Shown: positions 1 to 11,560 of the stretch, in pieces | Numbering within the stretch: the stretch's first letter is position 1 | Layout: every line of letters starts with the position of its first letter | Assembly: GCA_038049695.1 (NCBI GenBank) | Contig: CP142451.1 | Location: forward strand, 69,332,001-69,396,000 | DNA length: 64,000 nucleotides | DNA from: Cinnamomum chago | Taxonomy: Eukaryota; Streptophyta; Magnoliopsida; Laurales; Lauraceae | Direction: 5' to 3' | Program-made: the position numbers and the translations under genes | Notes under the pieces: model-generated | Seen by the model: only the letters and a program-made list of their open reading frames with translations | Databases searched by the model: none | What the model was told of the DNA's origin: nothing

Positions 1-599
1 CCCTAACAATCAATGGCCCGGATCAAATTCTAAACTAGTCATGATGACATCATCCTCTGAAGATATAACATAAACTAAAATAAAGAAAATAAAATAAATA
101 AAGGAAAGAAAACAACTAAGAGACAAAAAAAGGTCTTGTGCCAAAGGGTGTGCGCATGCATTCCAAGGCCATGTACGGCCATGCTATGGGCCCCCCTCTT
201 TGGGCCCTTTTTTATGTCTCTTTCTTTCAATTTTCTTCATGTCTTCATGCTTGGATCTACAGTAATTCCTCCTCTGTTGCCCATGCCACTGTGGCGTCTT
301 CCTCATGTTTGCCACAGAGGGTCTTCATCATGCGTAGCATTAGATCCAACAGAGGAACTTCATCTGAAGACAAATCCAACATTGGATTTTCGGGATCTTG
401 ATGGATTAAGCCCATGAAAGGCTGATCCATCCATAAAGAAGCTCTATCTGCTACCTTCTTCTTGTGCTGTCAAAAGCTTTGGAGTGATTGGAACTAATGT
501 CCTCATCACCAGAGCTCTCACTTAAGACTACTTGTACACATGGATCCAAGTTTGGTGTAGAATCCCCACTCATAAATGCAGTCCATACAGATTGAGACT
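1..599. other. No gene recognised
   Basis: I see no coding region, RNA gene or repeat here that I can name. Open frames around 136-417 have no family features. The stretch may be the decayed 5' part (gag/protease) of the Copia relic that becomes readable from about 600. Confidence 0.4.
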
Positions 600-2640
600 T
601 TAGACTTAGATTCATTTGAATTGGGTAACAGGTGCCTCTCCCTATAGTTTATCAGTTCTGCCGGGCCTCGTCGAGAGACAAGCTAAAGAACCATTGAATC
701 CTTTTTTAGTACAAAGAGTTTGAAATGAACTAGTACTTTATTACATTCATTGTTGACTACAATCATTATACTTGGGGCTATTTTTTCAATAACACGATGA
801 TATTTTCCGCATCTTTCAAGAATTTGTCACCCTTGTTGAGATTAATTTCCACAACTACCAAAACTTTTCGGAGGGGGGGAGTATTTAGCAACCCAATTTC
901 ACTCCTTTCTTAAAAACAAAAGAATTGAATCACAATGTTCCTACATTATATCACATAAACAGTATTGCTAAAAGGAAAAATCAACAAATTCTTGCCACTG
1001 ACCGTGCTTTTGCTTATTGATTCATTTGTTTCATCTCTATTTTGGGCAGAGGTTGTTCATATTGCAGTATGATTGATCAATAAAGAATTTACTTCTGTCT
1101 TGAATTGTCGCTCTTCTTATGCTTTGTCTTTTAAATTCTCATCCTGATTGTTACATACATTTGGGTGCACTTGTTATATTCTTTTACCTCCTCATGTGTA
1201 CACCACGTTTTATCTTTTTTTTTTTTTTTTTTTTTTAATATGGTTCATGTTCATGCCAATGTGTTTTTTAGGGTTATGGGATACCCAAAAGGTTTTCATC
1301 TGCTATGATCCTGCTAAAAAAAAATCTTCTGTCTCTCATGATGTTGTCTTTGTTGAGCACATCCCGTATTTTCATATCTTTATTCCCTCATCCACATCTT
1401 CACTTTCTTTTTTGGCTATTTTTCCTTCTCTCTTCAAACCTACATTGCATGGCCTTGTATACAAATGGCACCATAAGACGATTGTTCCTACCCCTCAATG
1501 AGACAGCTCCCAATCCTGTTCCTCCAAGTGACTCTGCTATGTTCACTCATCGTCATTCAACATGTATTTCTCACCCATCTGATTGTATCCCTTTCCATTC
1601 ACCTCCCTTTTCTCTAGTCTTTGCTCTTCAATAAAACCCAAGTCATACAAACAGGGAACACTTCATGATTGTTGGCAAAAAGCAATGCAAGAAGAGCTAA
1701 AAGCATTGGATGGGAATCGAACTTGGGATCTTGTTCCATGTTCCCCTGTTGTAAATCCAATCTGCTGCAAATGGGTACACATGGTTTTAAGATCAAGGTA
1801 GATGGCTCTCTTTATCGATGCAAAAGCTCTACTTGTGGCTTTGGGGAATAAAATGGAATACGGCTTAGTTTCGGAACGATTAAGATGACTTCCGTTCAGA
1901 CTCTAATTGTTGTTGCAGCTATTAAACAGTGAACCATTCTTCAAATGGACATGAAGAATGCTTTCTTACATGGTGATATTAAAAAGACCATCTATATGCG
2001 TGTTCCTTACAGCTTAAATGTATCTAGATTTTTCTATTTGTTTTCTTCGCCGCTTTCTGTATGGCCTTAAATAGGCACCCCAAGCCTGGTTTGAAAAATT
2101 CCACAAAACTATCATCGACTATTGAATTCAAACAGTCACTCAAATGACTCATTTTTTAGCTGACAAACATCTAAAGGCATAACAATTCTTTTAATTTATT
2201 GGAATGATCTCCTTATTTCTAGTGATGATACTATTAACAAAAGCTGCAACAGACTCTTCACTCCTTTTTTATATGAAAGATCTTTGTTTCAACGGCCTAT
2301 ATTCTATGAGCTGAAGTCAATCGCTCTGACTGTGCACGCTTCCACAACCCAAATACACTAAAAAAACTAATTGATCTAGATCGACCAACAGATTCCAAGA
2401 CTGCACATGCACCCTTGAAAGTAAATGTTAATGATCATCATCATCAAAGCCTTGTCCCAACTATGGTGGGGTCAAGTGCACGAATTCTATTTCTCCATTC
2501 CGATCTATCCCGAGACATATCCTCAGTTAAGTTGCAGAAAGTAAATGTTAATATTTTAAAAATCAAAATCTGATTCCTGATAGTAATTTATATCAAAAGT
2601 TGGTTGATAGTCTCATCTACTTGACATGGACTCATCTAGA
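600..2640 (+). pseudogene. Ty1-copia pol relic (integrase, reverse transcriptase, RNase H)
   Basis: This is a decayed Copia polyprotein with many stops and frameshifts. Pieces appear in the correct Copia order. Integrase core is readable around 735-800 (FITFIVDYNHYTWGYFF) and 955-985 (AKRKNQQIL, the usual AERKN block). The integrase C-terminal block follows around 1150-1370 (HTFGCTCYI, then TQKVFICYDP and DVVFVEHIPYF). Reverse transcriptase starts near 1660 (CWQKAMQEELKAL, CKWVHMV), passes MDMKNAFLHGDI near 1945 and YGLK-stop-APQAWFEKF near 2065. RNase H-linked sequence is still visible at about 2580-2630 (DSNLYQKLVDSLIYLTW). A T-run at about 1207-1236 sits inside the integrase C-terminal part. 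No LTRs are recognised, so the element is old. Family assignment is firm; the edges are approximate. Confidence 0.85.
2433..2536 (-). mobile_element. 5'-truncated RTE-type LINE tail (Au-SINE-like 3' end)
   Basis: A 104-bp insertion is flanked by a perfect 16-bp direct repeat, GAAAGTAAATGTTAAT, at 2417-2432 and 2537-2552. On the minus strand it ends in the block GACCCCACCATAGTTGGGACAAGGC and a (GAT)n tail. That tail is what I know from plant RTE LINEs and from the Au SINEs that share their 3' end. The upstream part, read on the minus strand, resembles the last residues of the RTE protein. It interrupts the RNase H part of the Copia relic, so it is younger. SINE and LINE tail cannot be told apart from so short a piece. 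Confidence 0.7.
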
Positions 2641-4147
2641 GAGAGAGAGGGGGGAAGCTGCAACAAGCCACCACGCTCCCTCTCACTGCCAATGTGACCA
2701 ATATTTTACCATGAAAATGAGAATATGATCAAAATATCAATTTGCCATGGCTGATACCCATTACATATTGGATGATACGTTATATTTTAAACCACGGGAT
2801 TGGCACAACTAATAGTGATCGAAACCGCATCACAAACACTCAAGTGTGCAGAAAATCTAAAATGATTGTGTTTTGGGAATCATGCATGGCGCAGCCGCGG
2901 ATCCGCGATTAGAAAATAGACCGATCTCCCAAGGGATTGATCAAATCCAATGATGGATTCAGCCACTAGGGCACACTGGGGAGAAATACCATAAGAAAAT
3001 CTCTAAACTCGGAAAAACTAAGATTTAGTTGATAATAAACATTCCATTACAACTAAGCCATAATCATCCTTATATAGAGTAGGATAACTTGGACACCAAG
3101 ACTTTCCTCATCCGTGTTGATAAATAAAAATAACAATCATATCCAGTTTTCCATCTAATAAATGTTCCTCCCAATAACAAAATGAAGCATTGGTAATATT
3201 GGTCAACAGAAAAGTGTGATGAAAACAGTAATCACCATCCACCTTGGGTTTTGACGGACCAACCAAGACATCCCAAAAGGGCATGCAAAAGCACTGTACA
3301 CGTACTAAGCAATGATGCAATATTTTCAACACTAAAAAATAATCCTCAACTCATAAAATCATAAATTTAAGTTGACAAGAGCCCATAGCACAGTTGGAAG
3401 GTGTTCGTTATAACAAGGTTGGGATTCAGGTCATGTTACTTAATGAGAAGAAAATCAGAAATATAAGTTTTTATCTTCTTCCTCAATCCCCTGCATCATA
3501 CTCATTTCGAATCCCAAAAAATTTTAGGCAACGACTTCAAGCCTAAACAATAATATGCTTTACACGTGGGAATTGCCATTAATAGATCTCAGTAAGACCT
3601 TCAAAACTAGCTACAGATCACTCTAGGTAGATAACTTTGCTATGTTGTGCCTCCTAAGTCACAGATTTTCCCCGACCCTTGAATCGGTGGCCTTGCTTTG
3701 CAATTCCAAGTCTCCAACACCTCTGTCATTATTCATCCTTTATTTATCAAGTTCATGGGAAAAAACCTTACTCTCCTCAGTCATATTTATGGGTTTCAAG
3801 ACCTCCATCTTTTGACTACTCTTTTGTTAGTAAATGTCAACAAAATGATATTTTCATACAAATAATATTGTCCTTAAACTAATAATAAAGATTATGTTAT
3901 TAAAGATGGAAACTCATACTATTTTCCATAATAGAGAATGAAAAGATTAAAAATGTAACTGAGTAAAATTACAACCCCATAATGTGAGAGTGTGGAATAA
4001 AAGCTAGCCAAAACAAATTAATCACTCCACTAGTCATCAAACAGCAAAGCGATACATAATATCACTGCATCATCTGCAAAAAAACTACAATACGGCAACA
4101 TATAACATGCTTAATGTGATGGCAACTCCACAATGCAGTTACAATAC
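2641..4147. other. Probable intron or downstream part of the CysRS gene; no exon seen
   Basis: No CysRS exon 3 is recognisable on the minus strand here. The stretch holds a GA-rich run near 2639-2655, a possible SINE near 3369 and AT-rich sequence without named features. If the CysRS gene is intact, the Copia relic and this region lie in its second intron and the remaining exons are beyond the left edge. Confidence 0.4.
3369..3440 (+). mobile_element. Possible tRNA-derived SINE head
   Basis: TAGCACAGTTGG (3377-3388) fits the RNA polymerase III A box. About 30 bases on, GGGATTCAGGTCA resembles a B box (GGTTCGANNCC) with changes. The spacing fits a tRNA-derived SINE promoter. No tRNA cloverleaf closes, and I could not find flanking direct repeats or a clear tail, so this is tentative. 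Confidence 0.35.
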
Positions 4148-4211
4148 CTTGTCATCAACATCGGTGAAGTTCCGAATATAGTTCACTTCATATCCCAAAT
4201 GTTGCAAGTAT
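4148..4211 (-). CDS. Cysteine--tRNA ligase (cytosolic type), exon 2
   Basis: This 64-bp exon begins by completing the arginine codon split at the end of exon 1 and then encodes [20 protein letters not shown] plus a final lysine. In class I cysteinyl-tRNA synthetases this block follows directly after the HIGH-containing N-terminal segment (family pattern [23 protein letters not shown]). The acceptor reads TTAG before ATACTTG and the donor reads AAG followed by GTATTG, both canonical, and the phase agrees with exon 1. No later exon is seen, so the catalytic core, KMSKS loop and anticodon domain must lie left of the window or be lost. The enzyme charges tRNA-Cys with cysteine. Confidence 0.88.
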
Positions 4212-6889
4212 CTAACTAGTTTTAAAAGTAAAACAAAGGCTTCATTAGTATCTGTAAAGTGACCAAATCAAGAAGCAACATTATCCATCTTAAATTTGAA
4301 AAAAACAGTGATTTACTTATAGAATCAAATGAATAACACTTTACAGAATCATGGAGAGGCAGGATATAATCAAAATAACACGCATAAACATCTAATAAGT
4401 CCGAAACCCAGTAATATGATTCAGAAAGACATGTTATGTAAATTAGTTACTACCTACTATTGTGAATAAAAGCAAGGGGTTGATACAGAAGTTCCTTTGG
4501 TAGCTCACATAATGTAATTTGCTCTTTTCATATTGATATAATGCTTTTATACGTTTGTTTGCTTGTTGTCCTCTTATTCTTGTGTTTTGTCTTTTAATGC
4601 ACTCTCTCTTATCATTAACATAATTTTCAAGTAACTGATCCAAAAAAAAAAAAAAGACGCTAGAATGATGGTGGTGCTGATGATGAAGGTGCTATTTTAT
4701 AGGCCCCAAACAGACTGAAAACTTGGCAAAGAAGGGATGTTAGTGAGTCATGACAAGAAACCTATTTGGTTGTCGGTTTGCACAAGTAGCAGGCCGGCCC
4801 AAACAGGTGAAAATAGTGTGAAGTGTGGGGACTCAAATGCAGTACAAAAGCTGGATTGGTGTCTGACTTATTGGCTGGTCAAGGTCAGCAAGATGGACAG
4901 AAGCAAATCGCATCCAGTTTGAATTGAGCTGTAATCAAACAGCTGGTGAGAGGTAATTGCTAGTTTCAGACCATTCAATGAACCTCAACAGGACAGTAGT
5001 CAAGCAAGAGTTATATATCCAATATAGTTTAGCTTTTTTTTTAGGCTATCCAAAGGTTGTGAACTGAATAATAACAGGATCTTCAGTGACAAATGAAATG
5101 AGACAACATTCTACACTGACCTTTTTACTTATATGGTGTGACCCTAAAATGGCTTAAATAGCATCAATATTTCCTTTTCCGTAACCAGCAGGCGCAGAAA
5201 CTTCAATTAAAAGAAACAGTACAATGACAAACAAATATCTGAATTTTGGGGATGTACGGGTCTAATGCCGGGGCCAACTAATCACTCCAAGGAATTGGGT
5301 CTCGTGCCAAAAGCTTTCACAAATAACTTGAAAAACAAAGGGGATACTTTCACTCAGAACATTTCAGCCAACACAAAAATCATTCATCCAGAAAACTACA
5401 ATACTTATTTAGGTGTGACCCTACAATGGCTTCAATAGCAATGACATAAAGAATAAATAAATAAAGGACCTTTAAAACATATTGACCCTTGATGAAATCA
5501 ACATGCCAATCTTAGCCATCCATGACATTGTTGCAGAATTAGATGATGCCACTATGTCCCAAAACCTCATGCTTCTAAGTACATCATCAACAATATTAAA
5601 AGAACATACTTAATTCAAATCATGCTCATAAATGCCTGCTCCTTCACTTCAATCTTCGCCATTTATCAAGCACAAAAAATGATACGTAATCGGCTATTCA
5701 ATAGATATTGATCGTGACCCATGTGGTTGCCTTCTATTGATGTTGCAAGAATGCAACAGTTAGAATTGGGTGGGAAACAGTGGATAATGATGAGTCTAAA
5801 CTTCAAAATCTGAAGGAATATAATGTTAAAATTTGAACCAACCGCATGTGTAATACCTCAGCTATTAAATCCACTTTTCCACTACAGACTGAAGTTAAGC
5901 AAGCAAGGTTGCTATCATTTTCCCATGATACAAGGAAGAAGTTTACGATCAAGGTTTCATTATACCATAAATTATGGTCTAATGACTTTCTAAGATTTCT
6001 TTCAATTAGGATCTAAATGTAATCATACTTACTACGTATCTTTATTAAGATCTCATAGAGCTTGCTTTATTTGATATTGATAAATAATAGTTTGAACTCC
6101 CTTAATTTATGAAAGATGTATTTTATATGTAAATTTATGTTGAGTATCTATTTATTCATTTTATTCATAAAAAAGTAAATGTTGGTACATCCGTTTTGAA
6201 AGTGCATTAAAAGCCGATTAAAGTAAACTATATAAATATCAAAATGGAACTGTGACATGGTTTAAAATTGCAGTTACAAGGGGCATCGTGATAGGCCTGG
6301 AAAAGTGACTGTTACAGAGACACAATGATCTATGGCTGTCACAATCCATTGCGGCATGAGTTTTAGATTGTCCCCCAAAAAATCTAAAAATAATGAAAAT
6401 TAAACCCAGAATAATGGAAAAAGATAGAATCTTTTTTCCCCATCAGGGCCCAATAATAAGGGTATTTAGTGGACCAAAGATTCACCAGTCCTGTTGCTTT
6501 TTTATCTTAATCAGTTAAATATGTTGGAGTTTTATGTCTTCGAAGGAATTTAGTGTTCTTCTAAGCATATCTTTTCAATCTGAAAATGACAACTACATAT
6601 GCATAAGCATTTTAGGTAGATCTTCTAATCTTTTATTCAGTGTCTCCAAGTTCGTTCCACCTTTCATCTATGATGAATACTATCAATTCCACTGTTTATT
6701 ATACTATCCTCAAATGAAGCCCTTTACTCAGCTGAGAGATAAGCCAAAGCTAGTCTTATCAAATTGTTTGGTAGAAAAAGTTAAGCTTACAGTTGCGTTT
6801 TGGGTGCTGGATAGACCCTCTTTTAAAGGCTATTATGTTGACCAGATAATGCTACACTGGAAGGAGTTGGCCTTTTCCTTTGCAGGGCC

Positions 6890-7053
6890 TACATAGATCT
6901 TTCTTTCCTCGGGTCCTCATCTCTGTGGTTAGGGTTCTCTGCTCTTTTTTGTTTTTTTCCGACCTTTGTCCTACTTTTGGTGCTTAAGCATGCCAGTATA
7001 CCCCTCTTGTACTGCTCGCTTTTTTCTTAATGAAAGTTATCATTCAAAAAAAG
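6890..7053 (+). mobile_element. LINE 3'-end-like segment with A tract
   Basis: The stretch has the make-up of a plant L1 3' end: T-rich untranslated sequence, ACTGCTCGCTTTTTTCTTAATGAAAG-like text, and a closing CATTCAAAAAAAG at about 7043-7054. It sits directly before LINE ORF2 sequence instead of after it. It could be the end of a different LINE copy or part of a rearranged one. Confidence 0.4.
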
Positions 7054-9066
7054 AATTGGTAAAACAGAAATCAAGAGAGAAGACTCTTGATTTGGGCGAC
7101 AGCCACTCCAAATATTTTTACTACATGATAAACTCAAGGAAAAAAGGAGCTTTCATTTCCTCAATTACTGACTCTGAAGGAAATGTTTAAATAAAGCCAG
7201 ACAATATTGAGGCGGCCTCTATCAGCCATTTTCAGAGAATCCTTGCTCCTAATGATCAAAACCAAGCAAGACAAGTTGTCTTATCTAATGTAACTGTGAG
7301 TGGCAAGGTCAGTAAAATGGATGCTCAAGACCTTGGTAGGACAGCAGAAATTTCTGAAATTGAAGAAGCCATCAGAATTCCAATCCTTGCAAATCACCTG
7401 GGCCAGACGGATTCAATGCCCATTTCTTCAAAGTTTCTTGGCCGATTGTGGTAAGTGATGTCACTGTTGCAGTTCAGGATTTCATCAAGAATGGCAAAAC
7501 ACTCAAACAAAGCAAAAACACTTTAATTGCTTGTTGCCTTAAGAGGTCCATAGTCTGATTCTCCGGAGTCCAGAAACCCCCGCTGATTTCAGACCTATTA
7601 CTCTCACAAATGAGATTTACCAAATCATTTCAAGGATAATTGCTTGTTGCCTTAAGAGGTCCATTGACAAAATTATTAATCCCAACCAATCTTCATTTAT
7701 TCCTGGTCAATCCATAAGTGACAACATTCTTCTCTCTCATGAACTCCATAATGGTTACCACAGTACCACTTGAACAAAAGGCATCCCAGAATGTGAATGA
7801 AGTTTGATATCTCCAAAGCTTTTCACAGCGAAAGATGGAATTTCTTGGAAGCTGCTCTAAATTTCCTTCATTTCCCAAACATATCAGTTACTTGGATCAT
7901 GGAGTGTGTAAGATTGCCTTCTTTCTCTATTCTAGTCAATGGCAAATCCTCAGGTTACTTCAACAGCACCCTTGGCTTGAGATAGGGCTGCCCCCTTTCC
8001 CCTTATCTCTTTTGCCTCATTATGGAATTTTTTCAGCTGTCCTTACTCACCATGCAGCAAATGGCAAGATCACAACTCCGCACAAAAAAAGGCTATGCAT
8101 CTGTATCACATCTATTATTTGCTGACAATCTCATGATCTTCACCTTTGCAGACAAAGCCAAAGCCAGAAACATAAAAGAGCTCTTGGAGGATTTCAAAAA
8201 TCAGACTTGTCTAAGCATTAGCAGCTCTAAAAGTGTGATGAGGCCTCAAAATCAGAGATTCTGGAAGTTCTAAATTTTCGGAAAGGTCCTTTTCCTGTTA
8301 AGTAAGCTTTGTTCCCTACAAGATTAAAGAGAACACTGCCAACCCATTATGCAGAAAATCAATCAACTTGCAGGGTGGAAAGTGAAAATCCTCTCTTTTG
8401 CAGGAAGAGTGAAGCTCATCAGATCAACTTTATCAAGCCTGCACATTTATTGGACTTCAGTCATCCTTCTTCCAAAAGCGTGCCTCAACTTGCTTAAAAG
8501 ACATGTTTGGAATTTTTTTCTGGGGTTCTTCGAAGACAAAAAGGTGACGAAAAAAATCTCTTGGAAGCGTATATGCCAGCCAGTGGACTAAGGAGGTTTA
8601 AACCTCAGATCAATTTACGACATTGCTGAAGCAGACATCTCTAGACAGGTGTGGCTAGCTAGTAGGAAAAATTAACAGGTACCTCAAGCAAAAATCTTTC
8701 TGGGAAATTCAATCTTCATCAGCATGGTCTAGGGGTTGGAAAGGCAAATTGGCAAGGAGGCAAAAAATATTGCCAAAAATTCAGCACCTCAATGGCAACA
8801 GGAATAACACCCACTTCTGGCTGGACCCATGGCTCCCATGTGGAAGGCCTGTGGATTACTTTGGGAAGACAGCTGTTCATGATCTCAGACTTGGGAGAAA
8901 TCTGAAAGTTAGTCACTTCATAGAAGATAAAAAATTAGCTTTTCCAATTTGTACTATCAATAGCCTTAGAGATCTTTTTCAAACTATATCTCTACCATGC
9001 CTCATACCGATTCTTCCTTTGAGGATGAGATCATTTGGAAACACTCAAAACAGGAAGTCTTCCTAG
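7050..9066 (+). pseudogene. L1-type LINE ORF2 relic (reverse transcriptase to C-terminal part)
   Basis: A decayed non-LTR retrotransposon ORF2 without the N-terminal endonuclease. Blocks in order include KSREKTLDLGDSHSKYFYYM (about 7070-7130), HLGQTDSMPISSKF, ADFRPITLTNEIYQII around 7585-7630, NPNQSSFIPGQSISDNILLS near 7680-7740, and KFDISKAFHSERWNFLEAAL near 7800-7860 (the RT D motif). Then come FSILVNGKSSGYF, SHLLFADNLMIFTFADKAKA near 8105-8160 (the catalytic FADD appears as FADN), AGWKVKILSFAGRVKLIRST near 8370-8430 and HFWLDPWLPCGRPVDYF near 8810-8860. Several frameshifts and stops break it, including a small duplication of 'attgcttgttgccttaagaggtcca' at about 7526 and 7639. It lies inside CysRS intron 1 on the opposite strand. 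Confidence 0.9.
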
Positions 9067-9307
9067 GAATTCGTGGTACGGGACCCTGACCTTCCTAGGC
9101 TTTGATTTACTAGAAGCTAAGCAATCAATTTTTAACAAAGAAGGGATTGGTTGATGCCCATTTGTGGATCTTTACCTGTGTTTATTCAATTTTAGCCACT
9201 TAGAAGCAATACATTTCTTAGAATTCCTAGGAATTAAATCCATGCAAACAAACACCTGTAGAGGATTTAATAGAAACAAGAGAGATTGAAGGAAGTAAAT
9301 CCATTAC

Positions 9308-9474
9308 CTGTAGAGGACGTCGAAAGCAACATAGGCGCGGGCATGGCCAATGTGGCTGAGGTCATAGGCAGTGATGCCACAGACGTACATGCCCACTTTG
9401 CCTGGGATCTTAGGCTTGAAAGCTTCTTTTTTCTTTGTCATTGTGTTGAAGATCTGAAATTTCCTGTCATCCAT
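9308..9474 (-). CDS. Cysteine--tRNA ligase (cytosolic type), exon 1 with start codon
   Basis: The exon encodes 55 residues plus two bases of a split arginine codon, starting at ATG (9474). Key parts are the Zn-ligand segment [19 protein letters not shown], containing both the MYVCG cysteine and the class I HIGH signature, then AYVAFDVLY at the end. This order and spacing match the N terminus of plant cytosolic CysRS, which begins close to this point and has no transit peptide. An in-frame TAG lies upstream of the ATG (about 9517), which supports the start. The donor is CTACAG followed by GTAATG. The reading frame is undamaged and matches exon 2 in phase, so the gene may be functional. It catalyses ATP-dependent attachment of cysteine to tRNA-Cys in the cytosol. 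Confidence 0.92.
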
Positions 9475-9650
9475 TGCGATTTTTGGATCCCCAGCAGCAG
9501 CAGTAAAATCCTAGATGGAGTGAGAAAGAGAGGGACGCTCGCGCTTCTGTTATATGGATTTCCTTTTCGAGAGAAAGAGAAGCAAAAGAAAGGATGGAGA
9601 AAGGGAGAGAGAATGTCAGTGGCGGACCCAGCATTTTCGTTTAGATGGGG
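9475..9650 (-). promoter_or_regulatory. CysRS 5' leader, possible splice acceptor
   Basis: Upstream of the ATG on the minus strand the sequence is pyrimidine-rich and reads CTTTCTCACTCCATCTAG before GATTTTACTGC, a credible 3' splice site at about 9520. This may mean a 5'-UTR intron reaching to a donor near 11428. Alternatively the leader simply continues through the GA-rich (plus strand) stretch to about 9610. Confidence 0.35.
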
Positions 9651-9660
9651 CTAAACTTTT
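9616..9660 (+). mobile_element. Possible terminal segment of a small DNA transposon
   Basis: CAGTGGCGGACCCAGCATTTTCG resembles the terminal sequence of the candidate MITE at 51788-51967 (GGCGGACCCAAG at one end, GGGTCCACCACTG at the other). I could not find the matching end nearby. Confidence 0.25.
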
Positions 9661-11264
9661 GCTAGGATTTTTTCACATTAACAATAGCAAAAAAAGAAAA
9701 TGTATTCCATTTAAATAGATGCAAAATATTTAACTACATCAACTAACATATTTTTTTTGTTCAAAACGATGACTATATTCATTTCTCCAAAATTTACAGT
9801 GTAAGAGAAGTATACTGAAAACAAAAAAGCCGCCAAAAAATATGGGCAATCCAGTCATCCCCAAAAAGAAAGGGTTGACAACCTCCAAAAAATTCGGGTA
9901 TCAACCCGAAGAAAGAAGTTCATATTAACGATTGAACATCAACTAACATATACTTCTCTCATCAAAAGTCATTCCAACTCCAAAACAAAGTTTTTACAAT
10001 TGCCCTCTACGGTTCTTCATGTTTTGAAAGCATTGCATTATCGCCTCATCGTCAATTCTATTGAGTATGTCCCTGTCTATATATGCACACAAACAATCAT
10101 TCATCCACTCATCTTCCATTCGATTACGCAGTCGATTTTCATAGCAGAAAATACCCTCTCAACAGTAGCAGTGGCAACCCTCAATAATCAATTTTATTAA
10201 GTTTTATAATCAGTAGATGATCATAATTTATTGCCCAACCCTTATCAATGATTGACAAATCTCACTCATTCATAGATTAAACAAGAACACAAGATCCAAA
10301 AAAATAACCCAAAATCAAGTAATGTAATAAAGAGAATGGTTGTTGAGTTTTATTTTTTTATTTTTTAGTCCTGTATATTTAAAACCTAAAGACTTTAGGC
10401 CATTTTTATTGTTATTTCTATGTAAAAAAAAATTAATAGGCCATGATCAAGAAGGAATTAGGAATGGTGAATTTGTAAATTTCTACTTTGTATTTAATGA
10501 TGTTATCTTGGCTTAACCATCTCCTTATTATTTTTTATGAAAAATATTAAATACTCATGGTCAGTTAATATCCAAAGCGGTTTGCTTTGAGAATAGATTA
10601 ACCAATTACAAAACAAAAAACAAAAAAAAAAAATCATGCGAGGAGACTTGTCTGGTTTTGTGTGCACTTTAACATTTCTAAGTCTATAGCCCAGAAATTA
10701 TAAATAATTCAGATTTTATGCAATTCTTCTAAAAGTGAAAGTGCAGATGCATGTGCCCAAGTCTGCAGTGCAGCAAGGCAAACGACAGGATATACATCTA
10801 GTGGAGTAAGCAGAAGAAATACCACATCTAGTAACTGTCAGAAATACTTAAAGACAAGTCAAAAACAAAAACAAATTGGAAGAATATGGACTAACAATCT
10901 AACATGCAAAGCCCTAAAGCAACATAACCCTATCCCTAACCATCAAACATAAATAAATAAATAAACAGAACAATAACTTCTCTGTCACAAATCACACTCA
11001 TTCATAGATTAAACAAGAACACAAGATTATAAAAAATAAAATAAAAATAAAAAAACCCAAAATCAGGTAATGTAAAAAAGAGAACCATAAATAAAAAGCC
11101 TTAAAGCAACATAACCCTAACCATCGAACACAAATAAATAAATAAAAACAGAACCCTAACTTCTCTATGCAATGCCTAAAATAAATAAATAAATAAAAAC
11201 AGAACCCTAACTTCTCTATGCAATGCCTAAAATAATGAATGGAATCGTTATTCATAGAAGATAG
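9661..11264. other. Upstream region of CysRS, no gene; local duplications
   Basis: No coding signal. Segments are repeated: 'cactcattcatagattaaacaagaacacaagat' occurs near 10263 and 10993, each followed by related 'aacccaaaatca(a/g)gtaatgta' text. 'aaataaataaataaaaacagaaccctaacttctctatgcaatgcctaa' is a tandem pair near 11133-11231, and a related 'aaagcaacataaccctaaccatc' block lies near 10916 and 11104. Confidence 0.6.
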
Positions 11265-11284
11265 GGAGAGAAGGGGGGGGAGGA

Positions 11285-11420
11285 AGAGAGAGAGAGAGAG
11301 AGAGAAAAGCGACAATGACATAGCAGTACCATTAAAAAGACTAATAGAGAGACAGACAGAGAGTCGACAAAGAAACGCAAAGGGAGAGTGAGGGAGAGAG
11401 AGAGGCGACAGAGAGAGAAG
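11285..11420 (+). repeat. GA-rich microsatellite region
   Basis: Runs of GA at about 11285-11312 and 11388-11404, with AGAC variants between them. GA/CT runs are common in plant 5' leaders and core promoters. Here the CT strand is the sense strand if CysRS transcription starts near 11.5 kb. Confidence 0.7.
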
Positions 11421-11428
11421 GTACCTGA

Positions 11429-11560
11429 AGCCGAACGATTGTCACAACCTCACAAGCATCCGACGAGAAGCGATTCGTGCACTCGAAGGAAGAAGCCAAG
11501 AAGGGGCAGGCTGACGTCGAAAGGAGGAGTGAAGAACAGAAGCAATAGGGTTTTGCCTTT
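11429..11560 (-). promoter_or_regulatory. Candidate 5'-UTR exon of CysRS
   Basis: This relatively GC-rich island on the minus strand ends in GCTTCAG followed by GTACCT, a plausible donor at 11428. Together with the acceptor-like site at about 9520 it could form a leader intron. This is inference from base composition and splice-like signals only. Confidence 0.25.

Larger units (their letters stand above)
4212..9307 (-). other. Intron 1 of the CysRS gene, with LINE insertion
   Basis: The ~5.1-kb gap between the two phase-matched CysRS exons has GT (minus, 9307-9306) and AG (minus, 4213-4212) at its ends. The part 4212-6890 is AT-rich with no recognised gene. The part 6890-9070 holds LINE sequence in the opposite orientation to the host gene. 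Confidence 0.75.

Noticed and set aside
3108..3332. 74-codon minus-strand frame tested as CysRS exon 3
   Set aside because: It lacks the expected CysRS sequence and splice sites.
6534..6896. 120-codon open frame upstream of the LINE
   Set aside because: No domain, no homologous block, and it lies in the CysRS intron on the opposite strand.
10920..11160. 'aaccctaacc' blocks like plant telomere repeats (TTTAGGG)
   Set aside because: The units are not in tandem heptamers and belong to a local duplication.
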